DNA of 25,816 nucleotides, from positions 1 through 25,816 of the forward strand of contig JAZSAS010000051.1 in NCBI GenBank assembly GCA_045602005.1, read 5' to 3'. The first letter of the stretch is position 1; each line of letters begins with the position of its first letter. Positions 15,086-23,408 of the stretch are shown piece after piece. Origin of the DNA: UMGS755 sp045602005 (GTDB taxonomy: Bacteria > Bacillota > Clostridia > UBA1381 > UBA9506). The position numbers were made by a program, and so were the translations under genes. The notes under the pieces are model-generated. The model searched no databases and was not told where the DNA came from. It worked only from the letters and a program-made list of their open reading frames with translations.

Positions 15086-17070
15086 ATTGCATCTACCTCC
15101 GCCATAATTTGTCCGCTGGAAAAGCCTCTTAAATCCATAGCACCGGAAGGACAAGCAACCGTACATGCACCACAACCCTGACAAACAGCCGGATTAACTG
15201 CGGCAACACGTCTGATTTTGGTTGTTCTGTTGGGCATGCGGAATTCTTTGTCTTCATAGGTAATGGCACCATAAGGACAAACTCTTTCACAGCTTGAGCA
15301 ACCGTTACACATTAACTCATTGGAATGTGCAATACAGGGGTTGCCCGTTAATTTATCTTTCACCAAAAGACCAATGACTTTTGAAGCTGCTGCACCAGCC
15401 TGAGAAACCGTTTCCGGAATATCCTTCGGTCCCTGACAGGTACCCGACAAAAATACACCAGCAGTGGGGCTTTCAACAGGACGCAGCTTAGGATGTGCCT
15501 CAGTAAAGAAGTCGTTGGTGTCCATGCTAGCAGTCAGCATAGTTGCTAAGGGACGGGCTGATCTGTCCGGTTCAATTGCCGCTGCTAAAACAACCAGGTC
15601 AGCATCAATGTGAAGCTGCTTGTTGTCTAACAGGTCAGAAGCCTGAACCTTCAGCTTATCGCCCTCGGGTGTTACCTTACCCACCATGCCTTTAATGTAA
15701 TGCACACCATACTCTTCAACAGCACGGCGGTAAAATTCATCAAAGTTTTTACCAGGGGTTCTCACATCAATATAGAACACGTACACATCCGTATCGGGAT
15801 ATTTATCACGAGTGAGCATTGCATGCTTTGCTGTGTACATACAACAGATTTTCGAGCAATATTCCTTACCCTTCTGGGCGCAGGCATCACAACGGGAACC
15901 AACACACTGTACAAACACAATGGTGTGAGGATGTTTTCCGTCGGAAGGACGCAAAAGCTTTCCGGCCGTGGGACCTGCAGCATTGGTCAGACGCTCGAAT
16001 TCTAAAGATGTGATCACATCTTTAGACTGGTTATAGGCAAATTCATCGAATTTATCCATGCTAATGGGATTAAAACCGGTTGCAACAACAATTGCACCGT
16101 ATTTTTCTTCAATGAATTCATCTGTCTGCTTATAATCAATAGCACCGGCAGTACAAACCCTTGCACAGAGTCCGCATTTGCCGTTTTTCAGCATGTTACA
16201 GCTGTTGGGGTCAATGGTTGCCACCTTGGGAACAGCCTGTGCAAAGGGAATATAAATCGCACTTCTGTTATCCATGCCCAAATTAAACTCGTTAGGCACC
16301 TTTTTCATAGGACATTTGTCCACACAGGCACCACAACCGGTACAGATATCTTCTTTAACATAACGGGCACGTTTTTTAATGGTTACATCAAAATTGCCAA
16401 CAAAGCCTTTAACCTCTGTTACTTCACTGTAAGAGAAAATACGAATATTTTCATTTTGAGCCACATCCACCATTTTGGGTGTCAGAATGCAGGCCGCACA
16501 GTCAAGGGTCGGGAAGGTTTTGTCCAATTGCGCCATTTTACCGCCAATGGTCGGTTTGGTTTCAACAATATCAACCGGGAAACCTGCATCAGCAATATCC
16601 AGTGCCGTTTGAATGCCGGCAATACCGCCACCGATGACCAATGCACGCTTGGTAACCGGTGACTCTCCCGGTGTTAGCGGTGCATTTAAGTTCACCTTTG
16701 CAATCGCCGCTTTGCCAAGGATAATCGCCTTTTCTGTGCCCACCGGCATTTCCTTGTGTACCCAGGAGCACTGCTCACGAATGTTTGCAATTTCAACCAT
16801 GTAGGGATTTAATCCTGCTGCCGCTGCCGTTTTGCGGAAAGTTGCCTCGTGCATACGGGGAGAACAGGAACAAACAACAATACCGGTTAAGTTATGCTCT
16901 TTAACAGCATCAATAATCATGTTTTGACCTGCCTGAGAGCACATATATTGATAGTTGGTGGAAAAGACCACGCCGGGTTCACTTTTCAAAGCATCAGAAA
17001 CTGCCTGCACATCTACTGTACCGGCAATATTGCTGCCGCACCAACATACAAATACGCCAATTCTTTGCAC
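15076..17070 (-). CDS. hdrA: HdrA-like electron-bifurcating FAD/Fe-S subunit
   Basis: A 664-residue HdrA, close to the ~650 residues of methanogen HdrA. In order: N-terminal domain starting GVFVCWCGSNIAG (C9, C11), with C44 and CSCSP (68-71); thioredoxin-reductase-like FAD domain with VIGGGIAG (145-152) and DCAAC (190-194); inserted ferredoxin domain CTGCGACVDKC (243-253) and CGLCARVC (299-306); a Cys-rich stretch CVGSRCDAC (389-397); and C-terminal ferredoxin CNGCSSCERVC (588-598) plus CQGCGACTVAC (630-640). The FAD bifurcates electrons between ferredoxin and HdrBC in known complexes. The start is GTG, 9 bases after GGAGG. It lies 14 bases after hdrC. All expected cofactor regions are present, so it should be functional. 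Confidence 0.93.
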   Translation of the reverse strand: MQRIGVFVCWCGSNIAGTVDVQAVSDALKSEPGVVFSTNYQYMCSQAGQNMIIDAVKEHNLTGIVVCSCSPRMHEATFRKTAAAAGLNPYMVEIANIREQCSWVHKEMPVGTEKAIILGKAAIAKVNLNAPLTPGESPVTKRALVIGGGIAGIQTALDIADAGFPVDIVETKPTIGGKMAQLDKTFPTLDCAACILTPKMVDVAQNENIRIFSYSEVTEVKGFVGNFDVTIKKRARYVKEDICTGCGACVDKCPMKKVPNEFNLGMDNRSAIYIPFAQAVPKVATIDPNSCNMLKNGKCGLCARVCTAGAIDYKQTDEFIEEKYGAIVVATGFNPISMDKFDEFAYNQSKDVITSLEFERLTNAAGPTAGKLLRPSDGKHPHTIVFVQCVGSRCDACAQKGKEYCSKICCMYTAKHAMLTRDKYPDTDVYVFYIDVRTPGKNFDEFYRRAVEEYGVHYIKGMVGKVTPEGDKLKVQASDLLDNKQLHIDADLVVLAAAIEPDRSARPLATMLTASMDTNDFFTEAHPKLRPVESPTAGVFLSGTCQGPKDIPETVSQAGAAASKVIGLLVKDKLTGNPCIAHSNELMCNGCSSCERVCPYGAITYEDKEFRMPNRTTKIRRVAAVNPAVCQGCGACTVACPSGAMDLRGFSSGQIMAEVDAICK

Positions 17071-17084
17071 TTGTCTTTTCCTCC

Positions 17085-17471
17085 TTACTTACTGTATTTT
17101 CTAAATGCGCTGACGATTGCTTGCTGTGGCAAATCTTCATCCCACATTGCCGGAACATCTTCCGCTTTCAAATGATTGGCACCCTTCTGGCGAATCACTG
17201 CCAAGCGAACCGCTTCAACCAGTTTCGCAGGCTCAACACCTCGGGGACAACGTTCAATGCAGGCAAAGCAAGACAAGCATCTGTACAGAGATTTTGAGTT
17301 CATTAAAGGCTCAATATCACCGCTTTCAACCATGCTGACAAACTGATGGGGATGATACTCCATCTCGTCATAGGCCGGGCAAGTGCCGGAGCATTTGCCG
17401 CAACGCATACACTTTTTAGGATTCACTCCGCTGCTGCGAAGAATATCCTCCTGAAGATACTGATTATTCAT
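17085..17471 (-). CDS. hdrC: HdrC-like 4Fe-4S subunit
   Basis: A 128-residue protein with two [4Fe-4S] sets, CMRCGKCSGTC (21-31) and CLSCFACIERC (65-75), the latter followed by PRGVEP as in HdrC. It passes electrons from HdrA to the non-cubane clusters of HdrB. It is shorter than typical methanogen HdrC but has both clusters and the helical segment between them. It overlaps hdrB by 8 bases, with AGGAGG upstream of the ATG inside hdrB. Confidence 0.92.
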   Translation of the reverse strand: MNNQYLQEDILRSSGVNPKKCMRCGKCSGTCPAYDEMEYHPHQFVSMVESGDIEPLMNSKSLYRCLSCFACIERCPRGVEPAKLVEAVRLAVIRQKGANHLKAEDVPAMWDEDLPQQAIVSAFRKYSK

Positions 17472-18255
17472 TTGTATCCTCCTTTATGCCCAGTGCTTCT
17501 GCCAAAAGCTCTGTAAAGTAAACAACCGGCAGTTCAGCACCGTTTTTCTCAAGATTATAACGACAAAGAGGACAGGCAGTGATAATCATCTCTGCACCGG
17601 CAGCCTTTGCATTATTAACAACAGAATGACTCTTCTCGGTGGCAAGCTCAGGGCTTTCCATAACCACATAACCCCCACAGCACTCATTCCGTTTTGAATA
17701 GATAACCGGTTCTGCACCGATGGCACGGATAAACTCCTCTAAAATAGTGGGATTCTCCGGATCATCCATCTGCAGAATGCCGCTGGGTCTGAGGAGCAGA
17801 CAGCCATAATAAGCACCAATTTTCTTGCCAGAGAGGGGATTAACCACTTTTTCACGAATGGCATCAAAACCCACTACATCTCTAAGCATTTCTAAATAGT
17901 GATAGACTGTCGTTTCACCGGTGTAAGGCATTTCTTCAGCCATATACCGATTTACCTTGTCTGCAAATTCCTTGTCTGTTTGCATTGCATGGTTGGTTTG
18001 TTTCACCACATTATGGCAAGCTGAGCAAACTGTTACCAAAGGTTGTTCTTTTTCGCCTGCTGCTTTTAAAAGGCGAACAGACGAAAGCTTGGTGGCAACT
18101 TCGTCACGAGCCGTTGTAAAAACACCACCGCAACATTGCCAATCTTCAATTTCTTCCAGCGTGATACCTAAAATTTCTGCCGATTTGCGTGCGTACACGT
18201 CCAAATCCTTGGCTTTGTTTTTTAAAGTACAGCCGGGGAAATAACTGTATTTCAT
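17464..18255 (-). CDS. hdrB: HdrB-like subunit with two complete CCG domains
   Basis: A 263-residue HdrB. Both cysteine-rich CCG domains are complete: C9, C41-C42, C77 and C80 (PGC...CCGG...CSAC); and C152, C192-C193, C228 and C231 (YGC...CCGG...CPLC). In heterodisulfide reductase these ten cysteines bind two non-cubane [4Fe-4S] clusters that reduce CoM-S-S-CoB. Bacteria of this type lack these coenzymes, so the acceptor here is another disulfide or, as proposed, the FrdB-like protein. GGAGG lies 6 bases before the ATG. It is the first gene of the hdrBCA-flxDCBA block, 14 bases after fumC. Confidence 0.93.
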   Translation of the reverse strand: MKYSYFPGCTLKNKAKDLDVYARKSAEILGITLEEIEDWQCCGGVFTTARDEVATKLSSVRLLKAAGEKEQPLVTVCSACHNVVKQTNHAMQTDKEFADKVNRYMAEEMPYTGETTVYHYLEMLRDVVGFDAIREKVVNPLSGKKIGAYYGCLLLRPSGILQMDDPENPTILEEFIRAIGAEPVIYSKRNECCGGYVVMESPELATEKSHSVVNNAKAAGAEMIITACPLCRYNLEKNGAELPVVYFTELLAEALGIKEDTNE

Positions 18256-18269
18256 TTTATTACCTCCGA

Positions 18270-19646
18270 TTACACCATTTCTTCAGGATGAAATACTTCA
18301 TCAAATTTTTCTGCAGTTAAAAATCCCAGTGCAACACAGGCTTCTTTTAAAGATATATTATCTTTAAAGGCTTTTTTTGCTGTTTTTGCAGCGTTTTCAT
18401 ATCCGATATAGGGATTGAGTGCTGTTACCAGCATCAAAGAGTTATGCAAATTGTGATACATTTTCTCTTTATTGGCTTTAATGCCCACTGCACAGTTTTT
18501 ATTAAAGGATAAAATGGCCTCTGCAAGCAATCTTGCAGACTGCAGGAAGTTATATGCACAAACCGGCATAAAGACATTAAGCTCAAAGTTGCCCTGTGAC
18601 GCAGCCATGCCAACAGCCACATCATTGCCCATAACCTGAACAGCCACCATGGTAACTGCTTCGCACTGTGTGGGATTAACCTTTCCGGGCATAATAGAAG
18701 AACCAGGTTCATTTTCCGGAATAAAGATTTCTCCTAAGCCGTCACGGGGACCGGAAGCCAGCCAGCGAACATCGTTGGCAATTTTCATCATATCACAAGC
18801 CAGTGCCTTAATCGCACCGTGGGCAAAGACCAGCTCATCTTTAGAAGTTAAAGCGTGGAACTTGTTTTCAGCCGTAACAAAGGGTTTACCGGTGATGGCA
18901 CTCACCTTTTCAGCAACCATTGTGTCAAATCCCTTGGGAGCATTCAGGCCCGTACCAACAGCTGTGCCTCCTAATGCCAGTTCATAAATTGGACGAAGGG
19001 AAAGCTTTAAAAGTTCAACATCCCGCTCAAGACTTGAACGCCAACCGCTGATTTCCTGACTGAATTTAATGGGAGTTGCATCTTGCAGATGTGTTCTGCC
19101 GCTTTTAACAATGCCTTCATTTTCCTCTTCCAAGCGCTTAAAGGTTTGAATCAGGGTGTTTGCAGCAGGAATTAGTTTATCTTCTAAAATCAAAACCGCC
19201 GCAATGTGCATTGCTGTAGGAAATGTATCATTAGAGGACTGACTCATGTTAACATCGTCATTAGGATGTAAAAGTGTTTTTCCCAAAATCTGATTGCCGC
19301 GGTTTGCAATAACTTCGTTGGTGTTCATGTTTGACTGGGTACCAGAACCCGTCTGCCAAACAACCAGCGGAAAATGGTCCATCAAAGCACCGGACATCAC
19401 CTCGTCACAAGCTTCGGCAATTGCCTTCAGCTTTTCATCAGTCATTTTTTCAGGACGAAGCTCATGATTCGTTAATGCAGCTGCTTTTTTTAACACACCA
19501 AAAGCGTGAACAATTTCAGCAGGCATGGTTTCGATTCCAACACCAATTTCAAAATTCTCATGACTTCTCTGTGTCTGTGCTGCCCAGAGACGGTCAGCAG
19601 GCACCTTAACTTCACCCATGGAGTCGTGTTCAATACGGTATTCCAT
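18270..19646 (-). CDS. fumC: Class II fumarase
   Basis: A 458-residue fumarase/aspartase-superfamily enzyme that dehydrates malate to fumarate in the cytoplasm without an Fe-S cluster. It has TGSGTQSNMNTNEV (99-112), SSNDTFPTAMH (137-147), the catalytic H186 in RTHLQDATP, and the mobile loop GSSIMPGKVNPTQCE (315-329) with the catalytic Ser. NPTQCE is the fumarase form; aspartases read differently here. Length is standard. AGGAGTG lies upstream of the ATG. It is the second gene of the operon, between malate dehydrogenase and hdrB, which fits production of fumarate for the downstream reductase. Confidence 0.95.
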   Translation of the reverse strand: MEYRIEHDSMGEVKVPADRLWAAQTQRSHENFEIGVGIETMPAEIVHAFGVLKKAAALTNHELRPEKMTDEKLKAIAEACDEVMSGALMDHFPLVVWQTGSGTQSNMNTNEVIANRGNQILGKTLLHPNDDVNMSQSSNDTFPTAMHIAAVLILEDKLIPAANTLIQTFKRLEEENEGIVKSGRTHLQDATPIKFSQEISGWRSSLERDVELLKLSLRPIYELALGGTAVGTGLNAPKGFDTMVAEKVSAITGKPFVTAENKFHALTSKDELVFAHGAIKALACDMMKIANDVRWLASGPRDGLGEIFIPENEPGSSIMPGKVNPTQCEAVTMVAVQVMGNDVAVGMAASQGNFELNVFMPVCAYNFLQSARLLAEAILSFNKNCAVGIKANKEKMYHNLHNSLMLVTALNPYIGYENAAKTAKKAFKDNISLKEACVALGFLTAEKFDEVFHPEEMV

Positions 19647-19707
19647 TATAAATCTTCACTCCTGTCAATTTCGTTAATGGGGATAACCCTTGTTAAGTAA
19701 AAGCCGA

Positions 19708-20667
19708 TTATATTTCAATCTGCCGCAGAACATTTTTCAAACATTCGGCACTATATATCAATTTCTGTTGTTCAGCATCAGTCAGAGGCAATAACATTTT
19801 ATTGACTGCACCATGTTTGCCAACTAAAGTCAACAAACTCAGGCAAACATCGTCAATGCCATATTCACCATGGAGCATGGTGGAAACTGTCATGGTGGTG
19901 TCAATGCCGTTTAAAATGCTCTTGCATACATGACAAACAGAAGCAGAAACTGCATAGTAAGTTGCACCTTTGCGCTCAATTACCTGTCCGCCGGATTTAC
20001 GAACATAATTCTCCACTTCCTCAAAGTCAAGCTTGGGGCAATTAAACTGGGTTGTTGCAGTGGTAACATCAATCAGTGAGTTGTTACCTTCTTCTAACGG
20101 AATGTTAGAAATGTTAGCAACTGACCAGGGAACAAACGAAGAATCGCCATGCTCACCCAAAACATAAGCATGAACATTCTGCTGATTGATTGAATAATAC
20201 TCAGACAAACGGGCACGCAGTCTGGAAGTATCTAAAATTGTACCGGAACCAATAACCTGTCTTTCCGGCAAACCTGACAATTTGCAGAAGGTGTATGTCA
20301 AAACATCCACAGGGTTGCTGACAACCAAATAAACAGCATTCGGTGCGTGGCGCACAATATCAGGAATAATGCTTTTTAAAATATTTACATTGGTCTGTGC
20401 CAAGTCAAGTCGTGACTGTCCCGGCTTTCTTGCCACACCAGAGGTAATGACAATAATATCAGAATTGGATGCATCACTATAGGAGCCGGCATACACTCTT
20501 GAAGGATTACAGAAAGGAATACCCTGGCGGATATCCAACGCTTCACCCATTGCCTTTTCCTTGTTAATATCAATCATAACAATTTCGGAGGCAACTCCCA
20601 TAACCGTCAATGTGTAAGCAATTGTAGAACCTACACTCCCTGTCCCGATGATTGTAATTTTGTTCAT
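19708..20667 (-). CDS. mdh: Malate dehydrogenase (LDH-like family)
   Basis: A 319-residue NAD-dependent dehydrogenase with GTGSVGS (8-14), the catalytic pair D146/H173 (LDTSRLR, GEHGDSS), and substrate-binding R86 and R149. In GVARKPGQSR the residue at the LDH Gln102 position is Arg80. Gln there gives lactate dehydrogenase and Arg gives malate dehydrogenase, so oxaloacetate/malate is the expected substrate. I chose the ATG at 20667 (MNKITIIG): AGAGAGGA sits 5 bases before it, whereas the earlier in-frame ATG at 20685 would place this site inside the gene and add six non-family residues. It is the first gene of the operon, followed by fumC after 61 bases. Automated annotation may call it L-lactate dehydrogenase because of the fold. 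Confidence 0.9.
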   Translation of the reverse strand: MNKITIIGTGSVGSTIAYTLTVMGVASEIVMIDINKEKAMGEALDIRQGIPFCNPSRVYAGSYSDASNSDIIVITSGVARKPGQSRLDLAQTNVNILKSIIPDIVRHAPNAVYLVVSNPVDVLTYTFCKLSGLPERQVIGSGTILDTSRLRARLSEYYSINQQNVHAYVLGEHGDSSFVPWSVANISNIPLEEGNNSLIDVTTATTQFNCPKLDFEEVENYVRKSGGQVIERKGATYYAVSASVCHVCKSILNGIDTTMTVSTMLHGEYGIDDVCLSLLTLVGKHGAVNKMLLPLTDAEQQKLIYSAECLKNVLRQIEI

Positions 20668-20712
20668 AAAATCCTCTCTTTTCATAAATATGATTTAACT
20701 AATTGACATGCA

Positions 20713-20730
20713 TTGTTAATTATATCACAA
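20713..20730. promoter_or_regulatory. Rex-like operator overlapping the -10 box of the mdh operon
   Basis: The plus strand reads TTGTTAATTATATCACAA. Known clostridial Rex sites follow TTGTTAA-N4-TTAACAA (Bacillus form TTGTGAA-N4-TTCACAA). The left arm is a perfect match; the right arm ATCACAA differs from TTCACAA at one base. It covers the -10 hexamer, so bound Rex would block RNA polymerase and would release at high NADH/NAD+. No rex gene is in the window. Confidence 0.7.
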
Positions 20731-20747
20731 TCTTTTTCAAATTTCAA
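20719..20747 (-). promoter_or_regulatory. Sigma-A promoter of the mdh-fumC-hdrBCA-flxDCBA-frdBA-antiporter operon
   Basis: On the minus strand TTGAAA (20742-20747) and a perfect TATAAT (20719-20724) are 17 bases apart. Transcription would start near 20712, giving a leader of about 45 bases. It lies 35 bases after the upstream hydrogenase gene, with no U-tract terminator in between. Confidence 0.82.
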
Positions 20748-20782
20748 GTATTTTCTTGGTTTTCGTCAATAAAACTCAAAAA

Positions 20783-22204
20783 TTATTGTAAAAGAGATAA
20801 CGCATCAGCTATCGTCTTTTCCAGCGCTTGTTTTCCGTACTTATCAACTTCCAATTTATTCTTTTCACCATGGATCAAACAACCTGCACCGCCAATGCAA
20901 CCGCCAACGCATGCCATGCCTTCAATAAAGTTAGCATCAAGCACGTTTTTGCTTTTTTTCAGCAGTGCAACCCTACAAGCCTCAATCCCATCACAGGAAA
21001 TGGCTTTCAAATCAAAATCAATGTTTTGTTCTTTCAGGCCTTCGGCAACAGCATCGGCAAGACCACCACAACGTGCAAAAATTCTGCCGAAATAAGATGC
21101 ATTGTCTAAAACATCCTCTAAAAGCGTTGTAATATCTATGTTTCGACTGTCAAAAAGTGCCTGCAATTCCTCAAAGGTCAACACAACATCAACATAAGGC
21201 TTTACCGACTCTAATTTCGCTTCTGCTTTTTTGGCTGTGCAGGGCCCGATAAAGACAATTTTCACATCGTCTGTCATCCCTTTGATATACTTTGCCAACA
21301 TAGCCATGGGAGAAAGATTATGGGAAATGAATGGCTCCATGTCCGGAAAGGCCGATTTGACATAACTTACAAATGCCGGACAGCACGAGCTTGTCAAAAA
21401 CCCTTTTTCTGCAAGCTCTTTCGATTCTGCCTGAGCAACCATATCAGCGCCTAAAGCCGCCTCAATAACCGTATCGAATCCAAGCTCCTTCAGACCAGAA
21501 ATAACCTGACCAAGCTTGGCATATGTAAACTGGCTTGAAATCGAAGGTGCAACCAACGCATAAACCTTAGAAGTGGCTTTTTCTTGCTTTTCTTTCAAAA
21601 TATGAATGGCGTCTAAGATATATGATTTATCTGTAATGGCACCAAAGGGGCACTGATACACACAAGCACCGCAGGATGTACATTTTTCGTTATTGATTGC
21701 AGCAGCATTATCTGCGTTAATTGAAATTGCCTTAACCTTGCATGCATTCTGACAGGGGCGTTTTCGATTGATAATGGCTGAATAGGGACAAACCTTAGCA
21801 CACATGCCACACTCCACACATTTTGACTTGTCAATGTGTGCCACATGGTTGTGGTCAAAGGAAATTGCACCCTTCTTGCAAACATCTTCACACCGATGAG
21901 CCAGACAGCCCCGACAGGAATCAGTGACATCATAACCCGCAGCAGGACATTCATCACAGGCTATGTCAATAACCTCAATCACATTCGGATTATCCTTGTC
22001 GCCGCCCATTGCTATTTTCACTCGCTCTGCCAAAATTGCTCTTTCTTTATACACACAGCACCGCATTGAGGGAGTTTTTCCGGGGATAATCGTTTTAGGA
22101 ATGTCTAAAAGGTTTTCCGTTAGCGTGCCTTCCCATGCCTGTTGTGCTACTTCTCGCAAAACTTTATATTTTAGATATTGTACTTTTGTATCAAATTTTC
22201 TCAT
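20783..22204 (-). CDS. Group B monomeric [FeFe] hydrogenase
   Basis: A 473-residue cytoplasmic hydrogenase. The N-terminal half is a ferredoxin-rich region: CDECPAAGYDVTDSCRGC (83-100), CVECGMCAKVC (129-139) and CTSCGACVYQC (175-185). The C-terminal half is the H-cluster domain: L1 TSSCCPAF (271-278), L2 IGPCTAKKAE (319-328) and L3 EGMACVGGCIGG (about residue 440 on). The L1 and L2 variants and the Cys-rich N-terminus match group B enzymes, found in Clostridia and thought to be ferredoxin-linked, though few have been characterised. GGAG precedes the ATG by 8 bases. It is the last gene of the sensory-hydrogenase cluster and lies just upstream of the mdh operon promoter. H-cluster assembly genes (hydEFG) are not in the window. 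Confidence 0.88.
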   Translation of the reverse strand: MRKFDTKVQYLKYKVLREVAQQAWEGTLTENLLDIPKTIIPGKTPSMRCCVYKERAILAERVKIAMGGDKDNPNVIEVIDIACDECPAAGYDVTDSCRGCLAHRCEDVCKKGAISFDHNHVAHIDKSKCVECGMCAKVCPYSAIINRKRPCQNACKVKAISINADNAAAINNEKCTSCGACVYQCPFGAITDKSYILDAIHILKEKQEKATSKVYALVAPSISSQFTYAKLGQVISGLKELGFDTVIEAALGADMVAQAESKELAEKGFLTSSCCPAFVSYVKSAFPDMEPFISHNLSPMAMLAKYIKGMTDDVKIVFIGPCTAKKAEAKLESVKPYVDVVLTFEELQALFDSRNIDITTLLEDVLDNASYFGRIFARCGGLADAVAEGLKEQNIDFDLKAISCDGIEACRVALLKKSKNVLDANFIEGMACVGGCIGGAGCLIHGEKNKLEVDKYGKQALEKTIADALSLLQ

Positions 22205-22235
22205 ATATAGGCTCCAATCTTTATTTAAACAACAA

Positions 22236-23408
22236 TTAAAAATAACTCAATTTAACATGCTTGCCCATTTGTTTCAGGCAACTTGATAATTCTTCAACCA
22301 GATTCATTTTGATATTAAAATTGATGGGCAAATCAGGATTTTGATGGGCGGGATTGATCGCCCGGCCCACAAAGAAATTAATATCTGTTGCTTCTTCAAA
22401 CAGCAATCGACAAATCAGCGAGGCTCCGTCACGTTTATAACTCCAGTCCTCATAAAGATTGTTCTCACCAATATAGTCCTTCGCATAATCTAAAACCTTA
22501 TTAACTGTTATTACGCCTTCTGTTACAAGGTCTACGCCCTCCAGATGTGCAATAGGAGGAATTTTCGGGTCTTCAAAATTCAAATTGACGTTCAAAGGTT
22601 TTCTTAAATATTTTGCTGCAATAGACGAGGTTGTGCCGCCGCAAATAATGTGTTTTCCTTCTTTTGAAAAAAACAGAGACATCATTCTGTCGCAATCATC
22701 CCGATTCGCCGGCGGACCAAACAGAAGATTCATCGGCTCACGCTTACGAATTTTGACAACACACACCGTCGTATCATCTCCCGGCTTATGACCATAAAGC
22801 TTATCGCACTCATCAACCAAAATCGTTGACAGGGTTTTAGCCGAAAATCCGCTAACGGCAATGGTTTCTAAAAATTCTATAATGTCTTCTCTCTTCCAGC
22901 CGAAATTATATACCATACCGATTCCTGCATGGGGACAACCGTCACTCATGGCAACAAAAATATCATCTTCTTTCAGTTTAATAACTGATTTATAAATTTT
23001 TTTGCCGCCAATGTTCATTTCCGTTACAGGATAATCATAATTAACACCATCACGAAGAACAATTACCTGCGGGTTATCATACTGAATAATCTCCACTTCT
23101 TCATTCTCCATCAGATGGATAATTGTAAACGTGGAATAAGCAACACCCCGAACAGAACACACAGGCAAGGTTGCTGCAATGGTGGAAACACACTCTTCAA
23201 TGGGCAAACCCGATGACATCATTGTGGAAATAATCTTCGAGGTCAGCGTGGAAAGAATGTTGGCTTTCACACCACTTCCCAAACCATCGGCCAAAACAAC
23301 AACCGTCGAATTTTCATTTTGCTCCACAACATCAACACGGTCACCGCAAAGCTGCTCTCCAAAATGGTTGATGCTTTTATAACCAATATCTGCACACAAA
23401 TCATTCAT
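22236..23408 (-). CDS. PP2C/SpoIIE-type Ser/Thr phosphatase with an unassigned C-terminal domain
   Basis: A 390-residue protein. Residues 1 to about 220 form a SpoIIE/PP2C phosphatase: ADGLGSGVKAN (40-50), AMSDGCPHAG and the GDDTT motif near 210 supply the metal-binding Asp residues. Residues about 225-390 are conserved-looking but I cannot assign them; GPPANRDD and a GGTTSSIAAKYL segment are visible. Such phosphatases are encoded beside group C sensory hydrogenases in Clostridia and are the likely output for the H2/redox signal, acting on a phosphoprotein encoded elsewhere. The ATG overlaps the HydS-like gene's stop by 8 bases, so the two are translationally coupled. It is 31 bases before the group B hydrogenase gene. 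Confidence 0.85.
   Translation of the reverse strand: MNDLCADIGYKSINHFGEQLCGDRVDVVEQNENSTVVVLADGLGSGVKANILSTLTSKIISTMMSSGLPIEECVSTIAATLPVCSVRGVAYSTFTIIHLMENEEVEIIQYDNPQVIVLRDGVNYDYPVTEMNIGGKKIYKSVIKLKEDDIFVAMSDGCPHAGIGMVYNFGWKREDIIEFLETIAVSGFSAKTLSTILVDECDKLYGHKPGDDTTVCVVKIRKREPMNLLFGPPANRDDCDRMMSLFFSKEGKHIICGGTTSSIAAKYLRKPLNVNLNFEDPKIPPIAHLEGVDLVTEGVITVNKVLDYAKDYIGENNLYEDWSYKRDGASLICRLLFEEATDINFFVGRAINPAHQNPDLPINFNIKMNLVEELSSCLKQMGKHVKLSYF

Noticed and set aside
14651..15184. Longer FlxD starting at 15184
   Set aside because: The extra N-terminal residues lie entirely within hdrA and do not resemble MvhD; ATGs at 15085 and 15079 fit the ribosome binding site and the family.
19708..20667. 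L-lactate dehydrogenase
   Set aside because: Arg rather than Gln at the substrate-specificity position, and location in an operon with fumarase and fumarate reductase.
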